Origin: Clavibacter californiensis
Lineage (GTDB): Bacteria > Actinomycetota > Actinomycetes > Actinomycetales > Microbacteriaceae
Assembly (NCBI RefSeq): GCF_021952865.1
Contig: NZ_CP040792.1
Coordinates: 992,001 to 1,056,000, forward strand
Direction of reading: 5' to 3'
Length of the DNA stretch: 64,000 nucleotides
Each line of letters starts with the position of its first letter. Positions within the stretch are counted from its first letter, which is position 1. Positions 25,454-33,906 of this stretch are shown here, one piece after another. The notes under the pieces are model-generated. The model ran no database searches, was not told the origin of the DNA, and worked only from the letters and a program-made list of their open reading frames with translations. Position numbers and translations under genes: made by a program.

Positions 25454-26254
25454 TCAGCTGTCGGCCGCGATGCCGTCGGGCAGCTGCGCGCCGGCCTTCG
25501 TGAGCGCGTCCACGAGGTCCTGGCCGGCGACGGTCGTGATGATGTCGCCCTGGATGCGCAGCGTCGGGGTGCCGGTGACGCCCGCCGAGGTCGCGTCGGA
25601 GGTGTTGCTCGTGATCCACGACGAGTACTTGCCCTCGGCCACGCACGTGCGCGCCGCATCGGCCGTGACGCCCTGCGTGGTGAGCCAGGTGACGAAGTCG
25701 GCGTGGGTCCACGAGTCGGTGATGGTGGAGTGGTTGTCGAACAGCGCCGAGTGCACGGCCGGCCACTTGTCGGGCTCCTCGGCGAGGACGCACGCGGCGG
25801 CGCTGCCCGCGACCACGCCGTACTTCGTGACGATCTGGATGGGGTGGTAGACGATGCGCACCTGGTCCGTGGCGGCGATCCGGTCGAGCAGCGGGCCGGT
25901 CTCGGCCTCGTACTGCGCGCAGTGGGGGCACGAGTAGTCCTCGTACACGTCCATGGTGACGGGGGCGTCGGCCGCGCCCACGCTGACGCCGGTGGGCTCG
26001 GTCGCGATGCGCACCTGGTCGCCCGTGGACATCGGCGCCGTGGTGTCCTGCACGGGGCCCGCGGCGCTCGCCGCCCGGGACTGGCCCATGAGGTAGACGC
26101 CGCCGGCGATGGCCGCGATGACGATGACGAGGCCGCCCGCGACGGAGAACTGGGCGATGAGGCGGCGGCGCTTGCGGCGCCGGTCGTCGAGGGCCCTCTC
26201 GATGCGTGCCTTCTCGCGGATAGCGCGTGCCTTCTCGTTCTCATGCCGGACCAT
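25454..26254 (-). CDS. DsbA-like thioredoxin-fold protein, membrane-anchored
   Basis: 266 aa. A basic coiled-coil-like N-terminus (KARAIREKARIERALDDRRR) precedes one membrane anchor (about residues 36-58, FSVAGGLVIVIAAIAGGVYL). An extracellular DsbA/DsbG-like domain carries the redox motif CPHC in DVYEDYSCPHCAQYEAETG, and the cis-Pro loop reads GVTGTPTLRIQG. It should act in oxidative folding or disulfide exchange outside the membrane. The start at 26254 is favoured by TAGGAT 7 nt upstream; an ATG at 26278 would add 8 residues. It is divergent from galM-like 26330. Confidence 0.88.
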   Translation of the reverse strand: MVRHENEKARAIREKARIERALDDRRRKRRRLIAQFSVAGGLVIVIAAIAGGVYLMGQSRAASAAGPVQDTTAPMSTGDQVRIATEPTGVSVGAADAPVTMDVYEDYSCPHCAQYEAETGPLLDRIAATDQVRIVYHPIQIVTKYGVVAGSAAACVLAEEPDKWPAVHSALFDNHSTITDSWTHADFVTWLTTQGVTADAARTCVAEGKYSSWITSNTSDATSAGVTGTPTLRIQGDIITTVAGQDLVDALTKAGAQLPDGIAADS

Positions 26255-26261
26255 GGCGACG

Positions 26262-26267
26262 ATCCTA
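26262..26267 (-). promoter_or_regulatory. -10 box TAGGAT, leaderless promoter of the DsbA-like gene
   Basis: On the minus strand TAGGAT is followed by 7 nt and the ATG at 26254. It supports that start over the one at 26278. Confidence 0.5.
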
Positions 26268-26317
26268 GGGATCGGCATGTCCGTGCCCCTGGGAGGCGCC
26301 ACAGCCCTGCGTATGGA

Positions 26318-26323
26318 TAGGCT
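26318..26323 (+). promoter_or_regulatory. -10 box TAGGCT, leaderless promoter of the aldose epimerase gene
   Basis: TAGGCT is followed by 6 nt and the GTG start at 26330, a leaderless GTG. Confidence 0.55.
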
Positions 26324-26329
26324 CGGGGA

Positions 26330-27283
26330 GTGCCCGACGACGTGACGTACGTACCCCGCCTCCCCACCGGCCAGCAGCACGAGCTCACCGCGGAGGTCGA
26401 CGGGCGCTCCCAGCGCATCGTGATCGCCGAGGTCGGCGCCGCGCTCCGCGTCTTGCAGGTCGACGGCACGGACCTCGTGCAGTCCTACCCGGACCACGCG
26501 CGGCCTCCCTTCTGCAGCGGCATCGTGCTCGCGCCCTGGCCCAACCGGATCCGCGACGGCATCTGGGAGCAGGACGGCGTCACGCACCAGCTCGACATCA
26601 CCGAGGTGGACCGCGAGAACGCGATCCACGGCCTCCTCGAGAACGCGCCCTACCGCCTCGCGGAGCGCGACGACGTCTCCGTGACGCTCGCCGCCGACGT
26701 CCACCCGCAGCGCGGCTACCCGTTCGCCCTCGAGACGACCGTGCGCTACGAGCTCACGGGGAACGGCGTCCGCGTCACGCACGGGATCCGCAACGTCGGC
26801 TCCGCGGACGCGCCCGTCGCCGTCGGCACGCACCCCTTCCTGCGCGTCGGCGACGTGCCCACCGAGGACCTCGAGGTCGTCATCGACGCGCCCACCCACA
26901 TCGAGGTGGATCCCGTGCGCCTCAACCCCACGGGCGTCCAGACCCCGGTCGACGGCACCCGCTACGACCTGCGCGAGGGCGTCCGCGTGCGCGACGCCCA
27001 GCTCGACGACGCGTGGGCCGACGCCCGCGTGGTCGACGGCGTCACCCGCCACGGCGTCCAGGCGCCCGACGGCCGCCGCACCGAGATCTGGGCCGACGGC
27101 GAGTTCACCTACTGGCAGGTCTTCGTCACGCCGTGGTACCCGGTCGCCGACGGACACGTGTGGGCCGTCGCGGTCGAGCCGATGACAGCGCCGGCCGACG
27201 CGTTCAACTCGGGCGACGGCCTCATCACGCTCGCGCCCGGATCCGAGTGGTCCGGCACCTGGGGCATCGACCTCCACGACTGA
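26330..27283 (+). CDS. Aldose 1-epimerase family protein
   Basis: 317 aa with a beta-sandwich galactose-mutarotase-like fold. GIVLAPWPNRIRDGIWEQDG, NAIHGLLENAPYRL with the conserved HG, VAVGTHPFLRVG with the second active-site histidine, and the C-terminal VAVEPMTAPADAFNSGDGL with the catalytic glutamate all match the YeaD/GalM superfamily. It interconverts alpha and beta anomers of hexoses or phospho-hexoses; the exact sugar is unknown. It starts at GTG 26330. Confidence 0.92.
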   Translation: MPDDVTYVPRLPTGQQHELTAEVDGRSQRIVIAEVGAALRVLQVDGTDLVQSYPDHARPPFCSGIVLAPWPNRIRDGIWEQDGVTHQLDITEVDRENAIHGLLENAPYRLAERDDVSVTLAADVHPQRGYPFALETTVRYELTGNGVRVTHGIRNVGSADAPVAVGTHPFLRVGDVPTEDLEVVIDAPTHIEVDPVRLNPTGVQTPVDGTRYDLREGVRVRDAQLDDAWADARVVDGVTRHGVQAPDGRRTEIWADGEFTYWQVFVTPWYPVADGHVWAVAVEPMTAPADAFNSGDGLITLAPGSEWSGTWGIDLHD

Positions 27284-27368
27284 GCCCGGCGGTGATGGTC
27301 GTCTGGACGCCGGCTGGGAGCTGTGGTCGGAAACCGAAGCGACCCGGGACGCCCGGCGCGGATCGTCC

Positions 27369-27374
27369 TAGCGT
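27369..27374 (+). promoter_or_regulatory. -10 box TAGCGT, leaderless promoter of the VOC gene
   Basis: TAGCGT is followed by CGGACC and the ATG at 27381. Confidence 0.6.
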
Positions 27375-27380
27375 CGGACC

Positions 27381-27830
27381 ATGACCGACACCAGCGCGAC
27401 CACAGCTCTCGACTCCATCACCGGCGTGCACCACGTGCGCATCTCCGTCACCGACCTGGCCCGATCGCGCGCCTTCTACGAGGGCGTGCTGGGCCTCTCG
27501 CCCGCCGTGGAGAGCGAGGGCGACCCCAGCGACCCCGCCGTGCTCGCGGATCCCGCCCAGTACTTCGGCGGCGTCATCTACGGCGTCGGCTCGCAGCTGT
27601 TCGGCCTCCGCCCGATCGCGGACAACGACGCCGCGTTCGACCCCGCGACCCGCGGCCTCGACCACGTGAGCCTCCAGGTCGGGTCGCGCGACGACCTCGT
27701 GCGCGCGGCCGCGCTGTTCGAGGAGCGCGGCGTCGCCCACGGCGAGGTCATCGACTTCCCCACGGGCATGTCGATCCTCTCCGTGCAGGACCCGGACGAC
27801 ATCAACGTCGAGCTCGTCGTCGCGGGCTGA
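27381..27830 (+). CDS. VOC family protein (glyoxalase/bleomycin-resistance fold)
   Basis: 149 aa. ITGVHHVRISVTDLARSRAF then YEGVLGLSP is the first beta-alpha-beta-beta-beta unit with its metal-ligand histidine; DHVSLQVGSRDDLVRAAALF opens the second, and VQDPDDINVELVVA supplies the C-terminal glutamate ligand. Such single-subunit VOC proteins are metal-dependent isomerases, dioxygenases or resistance proteins; nothing in the sequence fixes the substrate. It has its own leaderless-type promoter and is followed by a separately started OhrR-like regulator. Confidence 0.88.
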   Translation: MTDTSATTALDSITGVHHVRISVTDLARSRAFYEGVLGLSPAVESEGDPSDPAVLADPAQYFGGVIYGVGSQLFGLRPIADNDAAFDPATRGLDHVSLQVGSRDDLVRAAALFEERGVAHGEVIDFPTGMSILSVQDPDDINVELVVAG

Positions 27831-27933
27831 TCCGCGACCCCGCCGGCGGCGCGCACGAGCGCGCCGCCGCCGTCCGCCTGCGTAGCATCTCCCCTGGTGC
27901 CGAGCAGGGCACGACCCGGTCGAGGAGGACGCG

Positions 27934-28395
27934 ATGACGATGACGGACCCCCTGGCGCTCGAGAGCCAGGTCTGCTTCCAGGCGGTGGTCGCCGCCCGCA
28001 CCGTGGTGGCCGTCTACCGGCCGATCCTCGAGCCGCTCGGGCTGACGCACACGCAGTACCTCGTGATGCTCGCGCTGTGGGAGCGCGACGACCGCTCGGT
28101 GTCGGACCTCGGATCCACCCTGCAGCTGGAACCCGCCACGCTGACGCCGCTGCTCAAGCGCCTGCAGGCCGCCGGCTTCGTCGACCGGGCCAGGAGCGCC
28201 GCGGACGAGCGCGTCGTCGTGGTCTCCCTCACGGACGCCGGCCGCGAGCTCCGCGGCCGAGCGGTCGACGTGCCCGCGCAGGCGGCCGCGCGCACCGGCA
28301 TGACCGTCGCCGAGCTCGAGGCGCTCCGCGACGCGCTCGACGACGTGGTGGGCCGGCTCACCGCAGCGCTCGCGGACGGCGGGGCCGCCGCCTGA
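27934..28395 (+). CDS. MarR family regulator, OhrR-like peroxide sensor
   Basis: 153 aa winged-helix protein. [20 protein letters not shown] carries a single cysteine near residue 14 at the place of the redox-sensing cysteine of OhrR, and [20 protein letters not shown] is the characteristic OhrR opening. The recognition region is [20 protein letters not shown], and the wing is [17 protein letters not shown]. It should repress an organic-hydroperoxide resistance gene and be inactivated by oxidation. No ohr gene is seen in the window, so the target lies elsewhere. GAGGAGG precedes the ATG at good spacing. Confidence 0.88.
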   Translation: MTMTDPLALESQVCFQAVVAARTVVAVYRPILEPLGLTHTQYLVMLALWERDDRSVSDLGSTLQLEPATLTPLLKRLQAAGFVDRARSAADERVVVVSLTDAGRELRGRAVDVPAQAAARTGMTVAELEALRDALDDVVGRLTAALADGGAAA

Positions 28396-28416
28396 TCGGA
28401 CCCGCCCGGTGCTCCG

Positions 28417-29163
28417 TCAGTCCCCGGTCGCCGGCCCCTCGCGGGTGAAGGTGAGGACGTCGCCGAACGACGCGAGGAGCTCGGCCTCCGCGTTCGCCGG
28501 CGCGGCGGGATCGATGGACACGCTGACGCGGTCGGCGATCGTGTCGACACCCCATCCGGTGAGCCAGCCCGCCCGTCCCATGGGCGTGGACTCCAGGGCC
28601 TCCGCGATGTCCATGAGCTGCTGCTCCGTGCGCTCCGCGGTCGTGATGCGCAGCGGGTCCTCGCCGGCGATGTCGGCGATCCGCTGCCGCACGTCCGCGC
28701 CGACCTCGCCGACGATCGCGACGACCATGACCTGCGGCTCGGCGACCGGGTTCTCGACCCACACGCCGCCGGAGGCGCCGAGAGGGGTGAGGATCGCGCG
28801 CATCTCCTCGAGCTTCGGCGCGAGCGTCTCCTGGCGCGCGAACTCGGCGGCCTCGGCCGGCGTGAGGCGGAGCCCGGTCCAGTCGCTCTCCACGGAGTCG
28901 GCCGCGGCCGCGACCTGCTCCACGTAGGGGCGGTCGGAGCGCAGGGCGAAGATCCGGCGCTGCGCGACCTGCTGATCGATCTCGCTGGGCTCGGCGGCGG
29001 GGGTCGCGGCGGCGGCGGTCGGCGCGTCGGCGGCGGCCTCCTGGACCGCCGGACGCTCCTCCGGCCGCATGGCTGTGGCGACGGCGAGGGTGCCCGTCGC
29101 GACGACGGCGGCCGCCGCGACGACGATGACGGCACGGGTCCGACGCGTGGGCGTGCGGGTCAT
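28417..29163 (-). CDS. Secreted or membrane-anchored protein of unknown function
   Basis: 248 aa. The N-terminus [20 protein letters not shown] is a basic n-region followed by a hydrophobic segment (about residues 12-31), then an Ala/Pro/Glu-rich linker to about residue 60. The body is helical and charged, with [20 protein letters not shown] and [20 protein letters not shown], and includes a beta-rich part [19 protein letters not shown] do not recognise a family; the arrangement loosely recalls pro-regions of secreted serine proteases, but there is no protease domain. It is the neighbour downstream of the truncated levanase on the same strand. Confidence 0.65.
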   Translation of the reverse strand: MTRTPTRRTRAVIVVAAAAVVATGTLAVATAMRPEERPAVQEAAADAPTAAAATPAAEPSEIDQQVAQRRIFALRSDRPYVEQVAAAADSVESDWTGLRLTPAEAAEFARQETLAPKLEEMRAILTPLGASGGVWVENPVAEPQVMVVAIVGEVGADVRQRIADIAGEDPLRITTAERTEQQLMDIAEALESTPMGRAGWLTGWGVDTIADRVSVSIDPAAPANAEAELLASFGDVLTFTREGPATGD

Positions 29164-29255
29164 GGCGGGCGACCTCTCCGCGGAGGGCGCGTCCGCAGGT
29201 CGATCCTCCCGCGCGGTCACGCCCGCGGGCAAGGGCGTCGGGATGGCCTGTGCGC

Positions 29256-30310
29256 TCAGCGGCCGCCGTCGAACGGCGCCCAGCTCGCGTCGGTCACGCG
29301 CGTCGTGCCGTCCACGCCCTCCACGGAGAGGCCGGCGCCGTCGAGCGTGCCGACCGTCGCGGTCGTGAGGACGGCCGCGTCGCCGTCGACGAAGGCCTCC
29401 AGCGTGCGGTCGTCGAGGACGAGGTCGAGCGTGACCGGGTCCCCGGCCGCCGTGTCCGCGAGCGGCGCGGTCGCGGGCCGGTCGTAGGCGTCCGGCATGG
29501 TCCCGTCCGGGTCGTCGTCGCGCACGACGAACGCCTGCCGCCTGGCGGCGTCGTAGCCGACCGTGACGGTGCCGCCCTCGGGGGAGGCGAGCCGCACGCG
29601 GGCCTCGCGCGCGGGATCCGCGGGGTCGGGCGTGAGCGTGAGGCGGAGGCGCGAGGGGCCGCGTGGCGCGTCGGCGAGCGGGGTCGCGGCGTCGATCCGC
29701 GCGTCCGGGATGGCCCGGGCATCGCCCTCGCGCGCCGCCAGCGCATCGAGGGGAGCCGAGCGCAGGGCCCAGCCGGCGCCGTCGGGTACCAGCCGCAGCT
29801 CCCGCACCAGCGACTGGCCGCCGCCCGCGCCGCCGTCGCGCAGCGGCAGGCGCCCCGCGTAGGCCCAGCTGCTCGTCCAGCTCATCGCGTAGCGGCGGGT
29901 GGGGGCCGCGCCGTCGGCCGGATCCGCCCAGGTGACCCCCGCGTAGAGGTCGGGGCCCTGGTCGAGCCAGCGCGGGGCGTCGTCGTCGGTCGTGAAGCGC
30001 TCGCCGTCGAGGTCGCCGACCCAGTACGCGTAGCCCGTGCCGCGGCCCCGGGCGGCGCCGTCCGCGCCGACGCCGAGGACCCAGCGGACGCGGCCGGGAT
30101 CGTCCGCGCTCGCGATGGGGAAGACGTCGGGTGTCTCCATCGTGCCGAGGTCGTCGCGCGCGAAGTCGGAGCGGTAGGTCCAGTGGATGAGGTCGGGCGA
30201 CGTGTAGAAGCCGACGCGCCCGCTCTCCGCGAGCGCCATGCTCCACCGCCCGTGCGCGCCGTCCCACACCACCTTCGGGTCGCGGAAGTCGGGGCCGCCC
30301 GGGGGGATCC
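29256..30310 (-). pseudogene. GH32 levanase/fructan hydrolase, 5' part missing
   Basis: About 350 codons of the middle and C-terminal region of a glycoside hydrolase family 32 enzyme. The remnant starts at PPGGPDFRDPKVVWDGAHG, which holds the RDP motif, and includes the acid/base region METPDVFPIASADD and a C-terminal beta-sandwich. The whole N-terminal part with the signal peptide and the nucleophile motif (WxNDPNG) is absent. At about 30300-30315 the frame runs directly into the antisense strand of a levansucrase gene facing the other way. The remnant has no internal stop and ends normally, so the truncation looks recent. It cannot encode an active enzyme. Confidence 0.85.
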
Positions 30311-31338
30311 TCCCCGACCAGTCGTTCACGCAGCAGGCCGAGTGGTCGGGATCCGCGCGGATCATGGCCTACGGAACGGTCAAGCTGTTCTTCACCGACG
30401 TGGCCTTCTACCGCGATGCGAAGGGGCAGGACGTGAAGCCGGCCGACCCGGTCATCTCGCTGAGCCAGGGGCGCATCGAGAAGACGGACGGCGCGGTGAA
30501 GGTGGCCGGCTTCGAGACGGTGACCCCGCTCCTGCGGCCCGACGGGCAGAGGTACCAGACGAACGAGCAGAACTGGTCCACCAGCTTCCGCGACCCGTTC
30601 ACGTTCACTGATCCCGACCACCCGGGCAAGACGTACATGGTGTTCGAGGCCGACGTCGCCGGGAAGCGCGGCGAGCAGGAGTGCGACGAGACCGACCTCG
30701 GCTACCGGAAGGGCGACCCCGCGGCGGAGGACCCGAAGGAGGTGACCGCGAGAGGCGCGAACTACCAGATGGCGTCCATCGGCCTGGCGGTCGCGGATGA
30801 CGCGGACCTCACGAAGTGGCACTTCCTGGATCCGCTGCTCGAGTCGGCCTGCGTCACCGACCAGACCGAGCGGCCCGAGGTGATGATCGAGAACGGCAAG
30901 CACTACCTGTTCACGATCAGCCACCGCTCGACGTTCGCGAAGGGCATGGACGGCCCCGAGGGCGTCTACGGCTTCCTGGGGAACGGCCTGCGCAGCGACT
31001 ACAAGCCCATGAACGGCGGATCCGGCCTCGTGCTCGGCAACCCGACCGACCTGGACTACGCGGGCGGCACCGCGTACGCGCCCGACCACAACCAGACTCC
31101 GGGCGCGTTCCAGGCGTACTCGAGCTACATCCTCCCGGGCGGGCTGGTGGAGTCGTTCATCGACGCCGTCGGCACGAAGGAGTCCTTCCGCCGCGGCGGG
31201 ACGCTCGGGCCGACGGTGCGGCTCGAGTTCGACGGCGACACGTCGAAGCTCGACAGGGGCTACGGCGAGGGCGGGCTCGGCGGGTACGCCGACATCCCGA
31301 CGACCCGGGTCTTCGACCCGGCGCACCCGCCGCAGTAG
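30303..31338 (+). pseudogene. GH68 levansucrase, 5' part missing
   Basis: About 345 codons of the GH68 catalytic domain, from LPDQSFTQQAEWSGSARIMA to the natural stop. The transition-state aspartate motif is present in NWSTSFRDPFTFTDPDHPG, and the acid/base glutamate in VTDQTERPEVMIENGKHY, but the signal peptide and the nucleophile region (around WDxW) are missing. It abuts the oppositely oriented levanase remnant head to head at about 30300-30315. The simplest reading is one deletion that removed the divergent promoter region and both 5' halves. The upstream in-frame extension to 30238 is antisense levanase sequence. Inactive unless it is an assembly artefact. Confidence 0.85.
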
Positions 31339-31407
31339 GGCGAGGAGCGGCGAGGCGCGGCGGCGGCGGTCATCCCGTCGTCGCCGCGTCCTCCCGGGCC
31401 GCTGATC

Positions 31408-31413
31408 TACACT
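31408..31413 (+). promoter_or_regulatory. -10 box TACACT before the copper-type operon
   Basis: TACACT ends 8 nt before the ATG at 31422, so the transcript would have at most a couple of leader bases. It is the first gene of the putative copper operon. Confidence 0.5.
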
Positions 31414-31421
31414 CGCTGTCG

Positions 31422-32075
31422 ATGCCCGCCCCGTCCCCGACCCCGATCCCGCCGCGCGTCCAGCGCGTGATCCGGGGGCTCGCCGCATCCACCACCGCCA
31501 CGTTCGTGGCCGCCCTCTTCCACGAGGCCGGCGGCGGGGCCGCCCCGTCGTGGGCCGTCGTGGCGTTCGGGCTCGCGCTCGCGTCGCTCGCGGCCATCGC
31601 GCTCGCCGGCACGCGCACGTCGCTGTGGCGCCTCGTCGCCGCGGTGGGCGTCAGCCAGCTGCTCTTCCACGGCCTGTTCACCGCGGCGGGCGACGTGACC
31701 GGCCAGGCCGTCGCGGCGGATCCGCACGCGGGCATGGGGCACGGCGCGTCACCTGTCGCGCTCCCGGGCCTCGACGGCGCGACCGGCGGATCCGGCGCGC
31801 TCGACCCCGGCATGCTGCTCTCGCACAGCGCGGCCCTCATCGTCACCGTGCTCGCGCTGCGGCACGGCGAGGCGGCCATCCGCGCGCTCGTCGGCGCCTC
31901 CGCGGTCCGCGTCGTGCGCGCCCTCGCGATCCCGTTCCTCCGGCCAGAGGGACGGCGCGACACCGCGCTCGCCCGGGCCGTCCGCGCTCCGCTGGCGCTG
32001 CGCGACCTCTGCGTCCGGCTCGGGCGCCTGCGTCACCGCGGCCCGCCGCGCCCGCGCGCCCTCGCCGCAGCCTGA
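31422..32075 (+). CDS. Polytopic membrane protein, probable copper-operon partner
   Basis: 217 aa with about four hydrophobic helices (around residues 15-35, 45-65, 68-90 and 130-150). Histidines sit in or near the helices (AALFHEAGG, QLLFHGLFTAAGD), in a Met/His-rich loop DPHAGMGHGA, and in MLLSHSAALIV. I know no named family for it. The metal-ligand-like residues and its place just before ycnI and copC suggest membrane handling of copper. The ATG was chosen from the -10 box TACACT 8 nt upstream. The C-terminus is Arg/Pro-rich. Confidence 0.7.
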   Translation: MPAPSPTPIPPRVQRVIRGLAASTTATFVAALFHEAGGGAAPSWAVVAFGLALASLAAIALAGTRTSLWRLVAAVGVSQLLFHGLFTAAGDVTGQAVAADPHAGMGHGASPVALPGLDGATGGSGALDPGMLLSHSAALIVTVLALRHGEAAIRALVGASAVRVVRALAIPFLRPEGRRDTALARAVRAPLALRDLCVRLGRLRHRGPPRPRALAAA

Positions 32076-32243
32076 CGCGCCGGCCGGATCCCGCGACCCG
32101 CGGATCCTCCGCCCACCGCGCGAGCCCGCTCGCGCCGCGGACGCGATGCCCCGCATCGCCCGCCCCTCTCCTCCCTCACCGGACGCCGGCACCGCCGCGT
32201 CCGCTCCCGGGGCCGCTCCGCGCGGCCCGGAACAGGACATGCC

Positions 32244-33008
32244 ATGACCCGCTCATCCACCCCCGCCCCCCGCCGCCGGATCCTCCGCTCGGCCACCGCG
32301 CTCGTCGGCGGCGTCGCGCTCGCCGTCGCCGTGCCGCTCGCGGCCTCCGCGCACGTGCGCGTCTCGCCCGACCAGGCGGCCGCCGGCAGCTACAGCACGC
32401 TGACCTTCAAGGTCCCGACGGAGTCCGCGACCGCGACGACCAGGAGCGTCACGGTCGACCTGCCGAAGGACGCCCCCTTCTCGAGCCTCTCCACCGAGCC
32501 CGTGCCCGGCTGGACCGCCAAGGTCACGACCGAGAAGCTCGGCACCCCCGTGAAGACGGACGACGCGACCATCACGGACGCGCCCGTCGAGGTCACCTGG
32601 ACCGCCGACGACGGCGTGGGCATCAAGGCAGGCGAGTTCCAGCGCTTCACCGTCTCGGTCGGACCGGTGCCCGACACCGGCAGCATCATGCTCCCCGCGC
32701 ACCAGGCCTACTCGGACGGATCCGTCGTCGACTGGGACCAGGCCACCCCCGCCTCCGGCGAGGAGCCGGAGCACCCCGCGCCCACGCTCTACGTGGACGA
32801 CGCCCCGCCCGCCGACTCCATGAGCGCGATGACGACCACCGCGGCGCCCGACGCGACCGTCACGACGGCGGCGTCCGACACGAGCGCCACGAGCAGCGCG
32901 GTCGCGGTGGGTCTCGGCGTCGGCGGACTCGCCCTCGGCGCGGTGGCCCTCGTGGTCGCGGTCTTCGCGCTCACCCGCGTGCGCCGCGAGGGCGGCGGCC
33001 AGGCGTGA
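32244..33008 (+). CDS. YcnI family copper-associated exported protein (DUF1775)
   Basis: 254 aa. The signal peptide (MTRSSTPAPRRRILRSATAL and hydrophobic core) ends at ASA, and the mature protein begins HVRVSPDQAAAGSYSTLTFK. In YcnI this N-terminal histidine together with a tryptophan (here VEVTWTADDG) binds Cu(II), so the ligand set is preserved. A DUF1775 beta-sandwich follows, then a Thr/Ala-rich linker, and a C-terminal membrane helix (about residues 218-242) anchors it. The stop overlaps the copC GTG by 4 bp. Copper scavenging or delivery outside the membrane is inferred. Confidence 0.9.
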   Translation: MTRSSTPAPRRRILRSATALVGGVALAVAVPLAASAHVRVSPDQAAAGSYSTLTFKVPTESATATTRSVTVDLPKDAPFSSLSTEPVPGWTAKVTTEKLGTPVKTDDATITDAPVEVTWTADDGVGIKAGEFQRFTVSVGPVPDTGSIMLPAHQAYSDGSVVDWDQATPASGEEPEHPAPTLYVDDAPPADSMSAMTTTAAPDATVTTAASDTSATSSAVAVGLGVGGLALGAVALVVAVFALTRVRREGGGQA

Positions 33009-33829
33009 CGCCCGGAGACCGGATCCCGGCCCGCACCGGCAGGCGCCCGCTCCGGCGGCTCGCCGCGGCGGTCGCCGGCGCCGCGCTCGCGACCGGGGCG
33101 CTCGCGTTCGCCGGGCTCGCGCAGGGGAGCGGTCCCGACGGGGCGCTGTCGGCGTCGGCGCACAACTACCTCGTGTCGAGCTCGCCCGCGGCCGGATCCA
33201 CGATCGACGCTCCGCCGTCGGAGTTCACGCTGACCTTCAACGACGTGATCCTCGACCTCGCCGCGGCGGGCGGGGGCGGCGGCGACGCGTCGAGCGGGTC
33301 CGCGGCCGCAGGCGGCTCGTCCGTGGTGCAGGTGACGGGACCCGACGGCCAGGGCACGCACTTCGAGACCGGCTGCGCGACGGACTCCGGACGCACGGTC
33401 TCGGTGCCGGTCGCGCTCGGTGGATCCGGGCAGTACACGGTCACGTGGCGCGTGGTCTCCGCGGACGGGCATCCGGTCTCCGACTCGATCGCTTTCACTT
33501 ACCAGGCGCCCGCGGGCGCGACGGCATCGGCGGGCACGCCCGACGGGCCGGGGTGCGCGGCGGCGCAGGAGGGGGCGGCCGGATCCGGCGCGACCTCGTC
33601 GGGCGGCACCGGGTCGTCCGCCGCGGATCCGGGCACCGCGGCAGGCCAGGAGCAGGGCGTCGCGCCCTACCTCGGCGTCATCGTCGGCGTGGGCATCGGG
33701 ATCGTCGTGCTCGCGGCGGCCGCGGTCGTGCTCATCGTGGTGACCGGGCGGCGGAAGCCCGCCGCGGCCGCCGCGACGGGCGAGGCCGATGGCGACGCCC
33801 CGCGCGAGGGCGGCCCACCCGTCGCCTGA
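33005..33829 (+). CDS. CopC-domain copper-binding protein with C-terminal membrane anchor
   Basis: 274 aa. The signal segment is followed by AHNYLVSSSPAAGSTIDAPP, the CopC opening whose first histidine is a copper ligand; VVSADGHPVSDSIAFTY contains the second conserved histidine. A glycine-rich insert (AAAGGGGGDASSGSAAAGG) interrupts the beta-sandwich. After a Ser/Gly linker there is one transmembrane helix (about residues 220-247). No CopD domain is fused. GTG start within GTGA coupled to ycnI. It ends 14 bp before a very strong palindromic terminator. Confidence 0.88.
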   Translation: MTPGDRIPARTGRRPLRRLAAAVAGAALATGALAFAGLAQGSGPDGALSASAHNYLVSSSPAAGSTIDAPPSEFTLTFNDVILDLAAAGGGGGDASSGSAAAGGSSVVQVTGPDGQGTHFETGCATDSGRTVSVPVALGGSGQYTVTWRVVSADGHPVSDSIAFTYQAPAGATASAGTPDGPGCAAAQEGAAGSGATSSGGTGSSAADPGTAAGQEQGVAPYLGVIVGVGIGIVVLAAAAVVLIVVTGRRKPAAAAATGEADGDAPREGGPPVA

Positions 33830-33843
33830 CCGCACGCGCCCCG

Positions 33844-33885
33844 CGACGACGGGCCCGGATCCGCGCGGATCCGGGCCCGTCGTCG
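33844..33885. terminator. Perfect 42-bp palindrome, bidirectional terminator
   Basis: 33844-33863 and 33866-33885 are exact reverse complements with CG at the centre, so the whole 42-mer is palindromic; it includes two GGATCC sites. It lies between converging copC and lysR-type genes. Confidence 0.8.
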
Positions 33886-33906
33886 TCGTCGGCACGCGCA
33901 GGCGGC

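Noticed and set aside
25454-27277. 607-codon minus-strand frame as one large protein
   Set aside because: The part beyond 26278 is the antisense of the aldose epimerase gene; only the C-terminal 266 codons form the DsbA-like protein.
30238-30302. Plus-strand ATG-initiated N-terminus for the levansucrase frame
   Set aside because: This part is the antisense of the levanase remnant; its residues have no similarity to a GH68 N-terminus or signal peptide.
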